Origin: Lyophyllum atratum
Lineage: Eukaryota > Basidiomycota > Agaricomycetes > Agaricales > Lyophyllaceae
Reading direction: 5' to 3'
DNA length: 64,000 nucleotides
NCBI GenBank assembly: GCA_014905825.1
Contig: JACGCN010000072.1
Span: 1 to 64,000 of the forward strand
Shown: positions 12,510-22,200 of the stretch, piece after piece
Layout of the letters: each line of letters begins with the position of its first letter
Numbering within the stretch: the first letter of the stretch is position 1
Notes under the pieces: generated by a model
Told to the model about the DNA's origin: nothing
What the model saw: the letters and a program-made list of their open reading frames with translations, nothing else
Databases searched by the model: none
Translations under genes and position numbers: made by a program

Positions 12510-15032
12510 GTGGTGCAGCGGCCACAGATCTTGCTCATGTTTCTCTACCTTCTGCTGCCTCTCTGTCTATGGATCAGCCGTTCCGATGCTAGGGCACCCT
12601 CTGGCCCGTGGGATGCTTTCAACTATGCTCCCTCGAGCCGAACTGTCCGCCCGACGGCCGTGCACTCCGTACATGGAAGAGTGCAGGGCTCAGACCGGCT
12701 TGTTGCTCTACGCGGAGGTTCCGCGACCCTTCGGGGTAACGGCTCCTACTTAGTTTTGGATTTCGGGCAAGAGGTTCGTCAATTTTTTTTTGCGAATTCA
12801 GTCATTATCCAACCTCAGTCTCTCAACTCAGGTCGGAGGTATAACTTCACTCACCATAGACAAAGCAATGCCCAACTCAGCTCTTTCGCTGTCCTTTACC
12901 GAGTCGTCTGAATTTATCAGTCCCATTCACTCGGATGACTCCTGCCATTCCGTAGCTACAATGGACTCCGATGGTGTGCAGAGGTTGCCGTCGCCTCTCG
13001 CTATCGGCGCATTCACTCAAACTATTGGTCAACAAAGAGGCGGATTCAAATACCTAACCATCGTATCGAACTCGGATGCTCCTGTTACCATATCCAACGT
13101 GACTGTGCATACCACCTGGATGCCTCACTGGGACGACTTGCGGGCTTATACGGGATATTTTTTCGCCCGTGACCCCGAGTTTCACGACCCTCAGTTCTTG
13201 ACCAAACTTTGGTATGCTGGTGCCTATACCGTGCAGACGAATACCATCGACTCGCATCAGGCTCGCCAGCAGCCCTGCCCGTCGCCGCACGGTACGTCTA
13301 ATCTTTTCTTTAATGATGCAACCCAGTAACCTTGACTATTGGATTGAAGGCTGGGCTAATAACGCGTCTGGGGATCCCGTAGAAGGCCCTATTCTTGTAG
13401 ACGGCGCAAAACGTGACAGGTACGGATCTTTAGCCCTGTGGAAGCGCACAGTGCTGATCGTAATCGTGGGACCGTAAAAGAAATATCTGGCCAGGTGGGT
13501 ACGATTCTCTATCTTGAGTAAATGATATCAGATTCACCGTGTAATCACAGGGGATATGGGGATATCCTCTCACACAGAGCTTGTAGCATTGAATGACCTG
13601 TTACCATCCAAGAACGCCTTGGCCGTCATGTTCTCTACGCAGGACCCCGTCACAGGATCACTCCAATATTCTGGGCCACCTATCAATGCGAAAGGAAGTG
13701 ACACATATATATCCTGGTCTTTGATCGGCACACATAACTACTTCCTTTATACCGGCGACCTTGATTTCGTGCGATCTGTCTGGGGAAATTATACTAAGGC
13801 CTTGGCGTTCCTCGAGGGTCAGGTGGATTCAACAGGATTAATGAATGTTCCTCAGGCGTTCGCTAACGATTGGGGAAGGGATAATGGCCAAGGATACAAT
13901 TCAGCGGCAAATGCCGTCATGTATCGGGTACGTTATACTTCTCATTTCTTCTTCGTCGTTGCTTTAGCTGATCGCATTTTTAGTCACTGGTGACTGCAGC
14001 AGACCTCGCAGCTCATCTCGGGCTTGGCGACCTGGCTTCTGCCTATTCGTTGAATGCGACCTCATTGAAAAGCGCGTACAACCGGCTCTTGTGGGATAAC
14101 ACCACTGGGATGTTCCGAGATAATCCAACTACGACGCTGATCCCGCAAGACGGCAATTCATTAGCTGTTCTCTTCAACGTTACGGAGACATCTGCTCAGA
14201 ACAAAGCTATCAGCGAAGGCTTGACAAAGTTTTGGACCGATATTGGACCATTAAGTCCAGAGCTCAACGACACTATCATTCCGTTTGTTGGAGGTTTTGA
14301 GGTCAGTGTGCTTCATCTCGAATATTGCTACTGAACGTGAGTATGTGACAGGTTCAAGCACATTTTATCGCCGGACAAGGGGAACGCGCCTTGGACCTTT
14401 TGCGCCGAGGTGCGTGACGTAGCATATCAGACTCACAGTAATTGACCGCTCTTATGTTTACAGAGGTGAGTAAACACCTAAGGGACACTTCGTAAACTCG
14501 CTAACGTGGTATAGTGGGGTTATATGCTCTACACCGATCTTTCGGTGCAATCTTCTCTGCTGGAGGGCTTTACGCGTAACGGATCTTTAGGGTATGTAAT
14601 CGTTATTTATTAGGCGCCGCCTCTCACTCGAGCCACAGGTATCGTGCCGCTGCGGGGTATGACTTCGATCATTCGTACACGAGCCACAGCCATGGATGGG
14701 CTACAGGCCCTACTCCAGCCATGACTTTCTTTGTCCTGGGTCTGACGCTAACCTCCCCACAGGGTGCTACATGGTCTGTCGCACCTGTTTTGAGTGGCCT
14801 GGAAGCTGCGGAAGGTGGCTTAGAAACTGGCTTGGGATGGTTCGGGGTGAAATGGGAGACGAATGGTAAAGTATTGACGCTGACGCTGGACGTACCTGCC
14901 GGCACCCAAGGCATAGTCAAGGTCCCGGGAAGAGGTCAAATTCAGGTCGACGGAAGGATGACATCAGCAGTAGCTGAAGGTGAAGGTTTAGACCTTGCAG
15001 GCGGAAAACATACCATCGTCCGAGGTCTGTAA
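12510..15032 (+). CDS. Secreted alpha-L-rhamnosidase (GH78, six-hairpin)
   Basis: This is a predicted extracellular glycoside hydrolase that removes terminal alpha-L-rhamnose from plant polysaccharides or glycosides. I join ten exons: 12510-12773, 12832-13291, 13350-13419, 13481-13494, 13551-13927, 13984-14301, 14352-14409, 14464-14465, 14515-14591 and 14639-15032. These total 2034 nt (677 residues). A signal peptide (MVQRPQILLMFLYLLLPLCL) opens the protein. The family core motif reads VDGAKRDRNIWPGDMG and is assembled across three exons. Further signatures are NDWGRDNGQGYN, RREWGYML and YTSHSHGWATGPTPAMTF, typical of fungal GH78-like six-hairpin enzymes. N-glycosylation sequons are frequent. 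Exons of 14 nt and 2 nt are needed to keep frame and motif. The C-terminal ~90 residues form the usual beta-sandwich. The exact family number (GH78) rests on motif memory. Confidence 0.85.
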
Positions 15033-15739
15033 TTAGCAGAAGAAGGATTGTAAATCTGCTGGCACTAGCCTTATTCAAAGTTGGCCGAATGTTCGAGCCA
15101 TCCCAGAATCGAATTCGCGCTGTTTTCCCCGATTGCCTGTCATATTTGACTACCATAAAGCGACGTTCTATGGCTACTCTATGAAGTAACATTGCCAGTG
15201 TCCTCCCTTTCATGTCGATATAATTCGGTCCGGGCCCTCCTTCCTCTCCTCGTCATCCGCAATCTTTGTCGCCATAGACGCAGCTATAAAACTCCGGAAG
15301 TCACCGCAAGCGGTACTTGAGGCAAAGTGGGTATCCCACCAGCCTCGATTCACTCCTCCATATCGTTCATATAGCACGCCGCTTGCCCCCACCCCCTCAT
15401 AGGTCGTTGCACGAGCATGTCTGCTTGACCAAGTTATTTTAAGGGTCGCGGTGACGCTCGCTACATGCCGAGAGGCACCTCTGACTGCGGCGTCGCAGAA
15501 ACAGATTCCTTGTGAAACACTTCTGAAGGACACACTTAGTATATGCCATCACCATCACTATGTTTATCGTGCTGTATCGCGATAGAGTTAGGCGCTCCGT
15601 AGTACCTAGAGCAAATTCTCCCCGATAAAAATGAGCCAATTTGATTATGGAATGGCCCGTGTCTCGACATCTGCGCATGTGTAGCCAAAAAAAATGGAAC
15701 ATATACTAAATATACGAAATGTACACGACGAGTAAGGAA
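15033..15739. other. Intergenic region between convergent GH78 and GTPase 2
   Basis: Both flanking genes end here. Only short frames without motifs are visible on either strand, and no repeat structure stands out. Confidence 0.45.
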
Positions 15740-16684
15740 CTAGTAGCGGGTGTGGCGTACAGGTAGGTAGCTCTCTCGATTCCGTTTTTTCCGCAGACTC
15801 TGTGCCCTCTTATGCTCCGCGTTCACTTCCTTCTCAATGAAATTAGCCAGCGACCTCCTTTGCCCATCGTCTAGATCTTTATCATCTTGCAGAGCCGAGT
15901 AAATCGCCTCCTTGAGGACTGGAATGGACGACCGATTGAAAACCGAGGCGACCTGATTGTATAACTTCGTAAGCACCTGGGTGAGTCGCCAGGATGCTCG
16001 GCCTTCGTAGACCCATGGCTCCCTAAGGCAAGCCGATTGGATATGATCCCTGACGATCATTCGTGACGCCGCATGGTATTGCCCCGTGCTGTCCATGCTC
16101 GTCATTACACACGCTCTTTCCTTGAATGTCATGCCTCTCTTATCCAGCGCGTCTCCGTTCGCCGACCACCAAGCGGCTTCTGCCCCGGGCTTGTTCAGGA
16201 CCTCATCCATATGAGTCAATAGGAGGATGATCGGAACCTCCTTCTCGCAAAAGATGTCGTGGAACATCTTGTAGGTGGTTTCATGATGGGCCGTAATGCG
16301 CGGTCCACGGACCACGTAGACAAGGAGATTAACCCCGCCAGCAGTGGTACGCATCAGATGGTATAGAGCTGCGATGGCTTTCGCCTCATCCATCGTGCCA
16401 GCTGCGCTTTCACCAAGTCCGACGGTATCGTAGATCCTGTACGTCTTATCGTCAATTTGCCTGTCGTAGCAGTCGCTGTGGCGAGTGACACCCTGCGCAG
16501 TGTTGTCAACTTTAGCTAGGCCTTTGCAGCCAGGAGAGGCGAGCATGTTAACAACGGAGCTTTTCCCCGCGCCAGTCTCCCCCAAGAGAATGATGGTTTT
16601 GATCGATCCTACTTCTTTTCTAATGAAATGCAAATTAGTCTTCCCCTTGGAACGAAGGATAGTGGCGCACTTGGGATTGGACAT
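15740..16684 (-). CDS. AIG1/GIMAP-like GTPase, paralogue 2
   Basis: This is a close paralogue of the GTPase at 10.1-11.2 kb. G1 is GETGAGKSS, G3 is DTVGLGES, G4 is THMDE, and the LLVYVVRGPRIT and MFHDIFCEKEVP blocks are kept. The frame is open from 16738, but comparison with the paralogues suggests a start at 16684 (MSNPK), a 14-nt first exon and a 51-nt intron (GTGCGC..TTAG) that carries the same 'gactaat' branch word as paralogue 1. That gives about 297 residues. The intron is a multiple of three and stop-free, so an unspliced 314-residue form would also be open. The C-terminus holds a single copy of the charged ~30-residue unit and a Lys/Arg-rich tail. No membrane anchor is seen. Confidence 0.78.
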   Translation of the reverse strand: MSNPKCATILRSKGKTNLHFIRKEVGSIKTIILLGETGAGKSSVVNMLASPGCKGLAKVDNTAQGVTRHSDCYDRQIDDKTYRIYDTVGLGESAAGTMDEAKAIAALYHLMRTTAGGVNLLVYVVRGPRITAHHETTYKMFHDIFCEKEVPIILLLTHMDEVLNKPGAEAAWWSANGDALDKRGMTFKERACVMTSMDSTGQYHAASRMIVRDHIQSACLREPWVYEGRASWRLTQVLTKLYNQVASVFNRSSIPVLKEAIYSALQDDKDLDDGQRRSLANFIEKEVNAEHKRAQSLRKKRNRESYLPVRHTRY

Positions 16685-18277
16685 CCTATCGATACACTTG
16701 TATGCCTGTGCGATATGAGAAGCAAAGTTGCGGTGCAAGCTATATATGTGAGTCGTGGTATAGGAAATTTACAACTGACGTATTTATAATATTCAAAGGA
16801 GACGCCCAAGGAGACGCCCAAGAGGCCGCAAGGCTGTCGCGTGGCAGTGACTTCATACCGATCTGTATATGGCTGTCCGGAAGCTTCCCTGAACTGATCC
16901 CCCTGTGCCACGGGGTGTCTCCGATCGCTATTGGACAGTCATGGTCGCATAGCTTCGCTATACTAGAAAACGTTAGTCAAGAGTTTGGAAAAGTTTTTAT
17001 GAGCAAAATGCTAGCGTGGAAAGAGCAGAATCCTCATCGATTCGAAATTCGCAGCGAAGATCCTGCAAACTCTGCAAGCAAGGCAGTGAGGTGGACATGC
17101 GCAGACTACCAAAGAATTTGTCTCGGTGGAGATCGGACAGACATCCTCCTGCGGACTGTCAAAACGCTTGACACCAGCCCAGGGCTCACCAGTACAATGA
17201 GTTGAGGATGCGCTTATTGCCGTAAATCCCTGCATCTGTCACAATCGTGGGGTAAAACAGCAGGCAAAGGGCAGCTCTAACATTAAAACGGTGAGGAAAG
17301 TGGTGGCAGGTACTGCGAGCGTTTATAGCTCATGATCAGGGCCTGCCAATATGATCGATGCACGTGGCTCGTTATTCTGAGCTTGAAAAATAACAATTAA
17401 ATCGTCCGAGGTCTCATGGGCCACCTCCTGCCACCTCGAGCTCATTTGGGCTGCATCCGAGTACCTTCGAGTACCTTCGAGCTTCTTGCTCTCAGTTCAT
17501 CACTCAGCTAGGGTTTGATACAATTTGATGACCGACAGACACGCTTGCTGTGCCCATTGCCCGAGCTTGCCTCCGAGGTACCTACTATTTCAGGTGCTCT
17601 TGATGAGAGGAGCTCTTGCGTCGGAGGGGGAGATTTGCGATGAGGGATTTTCTTTTCTCCAGCGCGATTGAATCTACCTACGGCCTGGATCTCGCATTCC
17701 TCTCGTGGGTCTGCCTATCTTTTATCGGCGACGCTATGGCGTTTCTAGCTTGCGAGAGCTGAAAGGTGGATACTTGCCTCATGTTTGCCTCGTTTGAAAC
17801 GCTGGAAAAAAGTCGGATCGAGTGTATCTCGACAATGTGCTCGCAGCGACACATTGGAGCAAAATATTATCTGCCAGGACGATATCGCGATCCGCCGGAC
17901 TGGGTGGCGCCGTGGCAGGCCAGGTGGCGATGAGAGAGTTCAGAGTTCGGTCCTTGTCCGAGTCGCGTGCCAATCGTCCTTGCGACAGACATCGCTTCAG
18001 CTACCTGACTGGGCGTTTAAATCGCAGAATCACCTTGCTTCGTGTAATGACATCATGTCGTTGCAGTGTCGTGGTGTTAAGAACGTTAAGTGCGAGAATA
18101 CAGGTACGTATAAGTGCTGTCGCGACACAGTCGCACGTATGATAGAGATACGAAGCCAATGGGGAAATACTGGAAGTACTAGGAACGTAGAACCCACACA
18201 GTTGGACGGGACGTAGGGTAGCGATATGGATAACTGGGCGGGGAACAGAGCTGTCCCAGCACGCGGGGCGGGAAGCA
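16685..18277. other. Intergenic region between GTPases 2 and 3
   Basis: I see no gene in this 1.6-kb stretch. A short direct repeat, 'gagtaccttc' twice in tandem, lies near 17458-17480. The segment 16685-16800 should hold the promoter of GTPase 2. Confidence 0.45.
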
Positions 18278-19329
18278 TTATCTAGCGTGTCGATTCCGAA
18301 TCCAATTTCTGTTCTTCTTCCCTTTCTCTTCGGCATCGGCTTGCTCCTGGATCGCATTAGTCGATTGCTTCCTATGAGCGTGGTCCACGAGTGGATCTGC
18401 CTTCCGACTCTCGATCGGTTTCTCCTTGCTAGCCTTCTTTTTCCTCCCCTTCCCTTCCGCTTCGGCCTGCTCTTGGATCGTATTGGCCAGCTGTCTCCTC
18501 TTATCATCGTCCAGGGATGTGTCCAACATCAGAGCACGATAAATCGTCTCGCTAAGGACTAGAATGGAGCCCAGCTTGAAAGTCGACGCGAAGCGATTAT
18601 ACATCTTCTTCGTCACCGTGACCAACCAAGAGTTTACTGGACCTTGGTGAACCCAAGGATCCGCAGGACAAACCCTGTCAATCAACGACGTCACGGCCTG
18701 GCGCGACCGCGCCTGATAAGCTCCTGTCTCATCCTTCCTGCCTGTAATGCATGTCTGGCCGTCGAACGCCATTTCTTTCCTCGCTAGCACGCCCCAGTTC
18801 CTCGCCCACCATTGGTGATCGGCATCGTCATCCACGATGTCGTCCATGTGAGTCAAGAAGAGGACGATCGGAACTTGCTTTTCGCAAAAGATGTTGTAGA
18901 ACATGTCGTAGTTTTTTTGGTGGTTGGTGGTGATACGTGGTCCAGCCACGACGTAGACGAGGAGGTGGACGCCACTTTCCGTGCTACGCATCAAGCTGTA
19001 CAAAGCGGCGATGGCTTTCGTGTTGTCCACTGTGCCACCCGAGCTTTCACCTAGTCCTACGGTGTCGTAGATGATATATGTCTGCCCGTTGACGCGTCTC
19101 GTGAAGGCCTCGCTCCGGAAAGTAACGCCGTTGGCGGTGTTATCGACGCGGGCATGAGAGTCCTGCGCATCGGCAAGCATGTTGATGATGGAGCTCTTCC
19201 CAGAGCCTGTTTCTCCAAAGAGAATTATGGTTTTGGGCTGTTTCAGAGGGTCGATCCTAAGGAGATATAGATCAGTTTTTGCTAGGGACGATGGGGGCTA
19301 ACGCACAAGCTTGAAATGAATTCGAACAT
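18278..19329 (-). CDS. AIG1/GIMAP-like GTPase, paralogue 3
   Basis: This is the third minus-strand paralogue. A 23-nt first exon starts at 19329 (MFEFISS plus two bases) and joins, after a short GTGCGT..TTAG intron, to the main exon beginning near 19256, giving about 333 residues. G1 is GETGSGKS (residues 22-29), G3 is DTVGLGES and G4 is THMDD. The block LLVYVVAGPRIT and the FYNIFCEKQVPIV segment match the other two. The C-terminus carries two units of the charged repeat (NTIQEQAEAE and NAIQEQADAE) separated by a Lys-rich linker. No signal peptide or membrane span is seen. The function is unknown; tandem position and similarity indicate local gene duplication. Confidence 0.8.
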
Positions 19330-20431
19330 TAGATGTGAGGTGCAGATGAGAAGTCAACACTGTAGTGCAGGCGAGAGGTGAATTATAGAGCGTAAGACGC
19401 GAAACTGATCGTGAATAGACTATAAACCGTCCGGTCGACGCGCCAAGGCAGCAAGGCGGTCGTGCGGCACGGCACTTTTGCGACATGACGACATTCGCAA
19501 GTTGCAGCTTGACATGTGGCTTCGGAGTGACGTTCACTTGAGTTGTTCCAAACCGCGATGAGTCCGATATAGACGCCTCAAGTCTGTCAACTTATTCTCT
19601 AAAGATTTGAAGAGATCGTTTCGCGGGCATTTGATGTAGATAGCACATCGGGAATCTGCGTTCTGAAAACGATCTCAATACACAATTAAAGCCGCAAGTA
19701 GAAGATTCAGCATTGAGGAGAGGTAGGCTCACCTGTTTGGAGCCACAAAGGCAGTGACATTGCATGAATATGCTGCATTGACGGTCACCGGGACATTTTG
19801 GACATGGGAAAACTGAAAAAAGGCGCCAGAATGAGCACAAGGACGTTAATAATATGATCCTGCAGACTACCATGAGGCGTCAAAAACGTGTAAAGGGGTG
19901 ATGCACATGATACGCCGCTGGTTTCATTGTATCATCTGAACCTTCAGCTTCTCCACGGAGTCTCTTCATCGATATCCGAGTCAGGCGGTTTGGGATGGGG
20001 AGAATCGACTGGGAAACGAGTACAACGGCCTAAGTACAACTACAGACAACCAAATAAGATCATCGTCAGGGCTGCAGTCTTCATTTCTGCCTCCTTGAAA
20101 CCCTCGCCTGCTGGGAGTCTATTCTCCATTCGTCAGCAACGTGTAGGACGAGATTCGGTACCAATGGACACATGTGGGCGTCCTCTTGTACATGGCATTT
20201 CTAGATCCAAATGGCCGCCACTACAAGACGCCCATCACTAGGGCACACTCCTTATAACTCCACCTTGTAACTCCAAGTCCTCATCGGAAAAGACCTTCTT
20301 TCCTCCAATACCTCAGACTCTACCGAAGGGCAGTCATGGCAGTACGTCATCCTCATGATATTGCCATTCTCGTACAGCAATTGAACTGATTGTCCAGCAA
20401 CAGTTCTCTGATCCCCAATTTGTATCCATTC
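19330..20431. other. Intergenic region between divergent GTPases 3 and 4
   Basis: No confident gene is seen. An 80-codon minus-strand frame at 20252-20494 ends in a peptide-like stretch (HEWIQIGDQRTVAGQSVQLL) but overlaps the proposed first exon of GTPase 4, and I cannot extend it with splice sites. The promoters of the two divergent GTPases should lie here. Confidence 0.4.
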
Positions 20432-21291
20432 ATGATTCTGTGTCTTCGGAAGTTCCGGGATGTTCGCCCAAGGAGGTACGACGTCCTCTATCACTGCCCT
20501 ATAATGCTAGTCCAAGCGAAATGTCCAAATAGCCCATAAACAGTCCCCATACTTGCACTGATGAAACTTCGAAAACCCTTCCAGCCGTCATAATATTCGG
20601 AGAGATAGGGGTTGGCAAAAGTTCCATCGTCAACATGCTGGCTGGTCACGATAATGCCGTCGTCACGAACTCATCTGACAGAACCACTCTCGAGGTCAAC
20701 TCACATAAAATCGACCTCCGAGGCTCGCCTTATGTCGTCTTGGATACACCCGGCATCGACTGGGATATAGAGGCCGACAGACCAGACAGCAGTCTTATCG
20801 TGAATCTCATTCGAGGTCAGCGGGACCGCCTCAAATTGTTGATACTTTGCGTCAAGCGCGGCCGAGTCACAGATGCCATGCGCCGTATATACGAATCATG
20901 CCGAAAGGCATGTCCGTCGGTTCCAATGGTACTTGTCATCACACATCTGGATGGTGACGATGATCTTGATTCGTGGTGGACCGCTGGCGCATGGAAGGTT
21001 TTTGAGAAGAACGGGATGAGGTTCGTTGGGCATGCGGGCGTTGCGGCAAGATCGAATCCTGCGAAATCGAGCCAGAACCTGGCAGACTTGGTCGTAAAAT
21101 ATTCTACCATCAATTCGCCACCCCCCCAACCCACCGCAAAGAAAGCGCCTCGGCAACCAGGAGTAGTACGGAAGCTGAAAAAGTGGTGGAAATTACGGAG
21201 TCGTGGTCAGCGGTGGGCTATGAAGATCGTGGGCTGCTTCGTTCTATTTTTTATCCCCGGAGTTGTAGTTATAGTTGTTCTCCTCGTCTAG
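20432..21291 (+). CDS. AIG1-like GTPase with C-terminal membrane anchor
   Basis: This is a divergent fourth member of the cluster. The open part gives VIIFGEIGVGKSS (G1), VLDTPGIDWD (G3) and VITHLDGDD (G4), so the GTPase fold is clear. The first ATG in the long frame (20635) lies after the P-loop, so the start must be further upstream. I propose exon 1 at 20432-20475 (MILCLRKFRD..) and exon 2 at 20544-21291, separated by a GTACGA..ACAG intron. This gives 263 residues, but the start is tentative. A basic segment (RKLKKWWKLRSRGQRW) precedes a ~20-residue hydrophobic C-terminus, which predicts a tail-anchored protein facing the cytosol. It lacks the charged C-terminal repeats of the other three. 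Its G3 has Pro (DTPG) where they have Val. Confidence 0.7.
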
Positions 21292-22200
21292 ATCAAACGG
21301 TCGTCTTAGATTTATTAATAATTTATCAAGTTTAATATTTATCAAGTTTCCACATGTACCATGCGACATACGAGGGGCGCGAAAGAAGTCGATGATGCTC
21401 ACTTGGCTGAGTATGGGAAGCAAGCATGGGCAGGCGCAACATCTGACGGCTTAGAAATTGCAAAAGAGTAAGAGTGCATGTAAAACCTAGGGTACGAATG
21501 ATTTGTACGTACGGTACATTGCATCTGTTCCCCCTCCACACCACAATGCAAAAAATTACAGAGCCTTTATGGTTCCTGGAAAGCTGTTAGACCTTAGCTT
21601 TGTAGGCCGTGGCGATAGGGGACCACCTCACTGACCTCGTCAACTTAGTTACTGTTAAACATGTTAAGCATTGAGTGAGTATAACGCTGCGAGTCAATGG
21701 AAGGAGTACAGGTGCTCTCCGAGCTCTCGATCACGCTGGTGAACACTAACTATAGAAGATTCGGAAGTAGTAGGAGAGGGAGGATGCATGACCATCACAA
21801 TTTGAAATAAATGGTCGCCGGCTTCCCGGACGATAAGATTAGATGTGATGGCCTCCATAATCCTCTCACCGCCGTTCCCATTGCCTGGACTGTTAAACGC
21901 GGATTCCAGTCCTTCCACTACCTCACTGCCTTCTTTTCCCCAGATCGCGACCTTGTTAAGTTATTTGTCTTGACGGTCGAGCCAAGGGCACGTCTCGGGA
22001 ATTCTCTGTGCGCATTCTCGGAAAAATACGTGGCATCGGTTCTCCAGGCCAGGTTTTATTCTCGCGTGGCCTCACTTCCAGCTCATCTCTTACAACTCGA
22101 GTATCTGATATCAGAGTGGACTGCGGTAGCGCAGTGTTAGTGCAGAGTCGTCGTTCTCCAGCCTCTCTTTCCGCAATACGCACGCAGTAACTCAACATTC
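21292..22200. other. Intergenic region upstream of the mannosidase gene
   Basis: No gene is recognised. A 109-codon plus frame at 21811-22140 has no motif. The stretch holds an A/T-rich 3' region after GTPase 4 (21300-21360) and presumably the promoter of the mannosidase gene. Confidence 0.45.
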
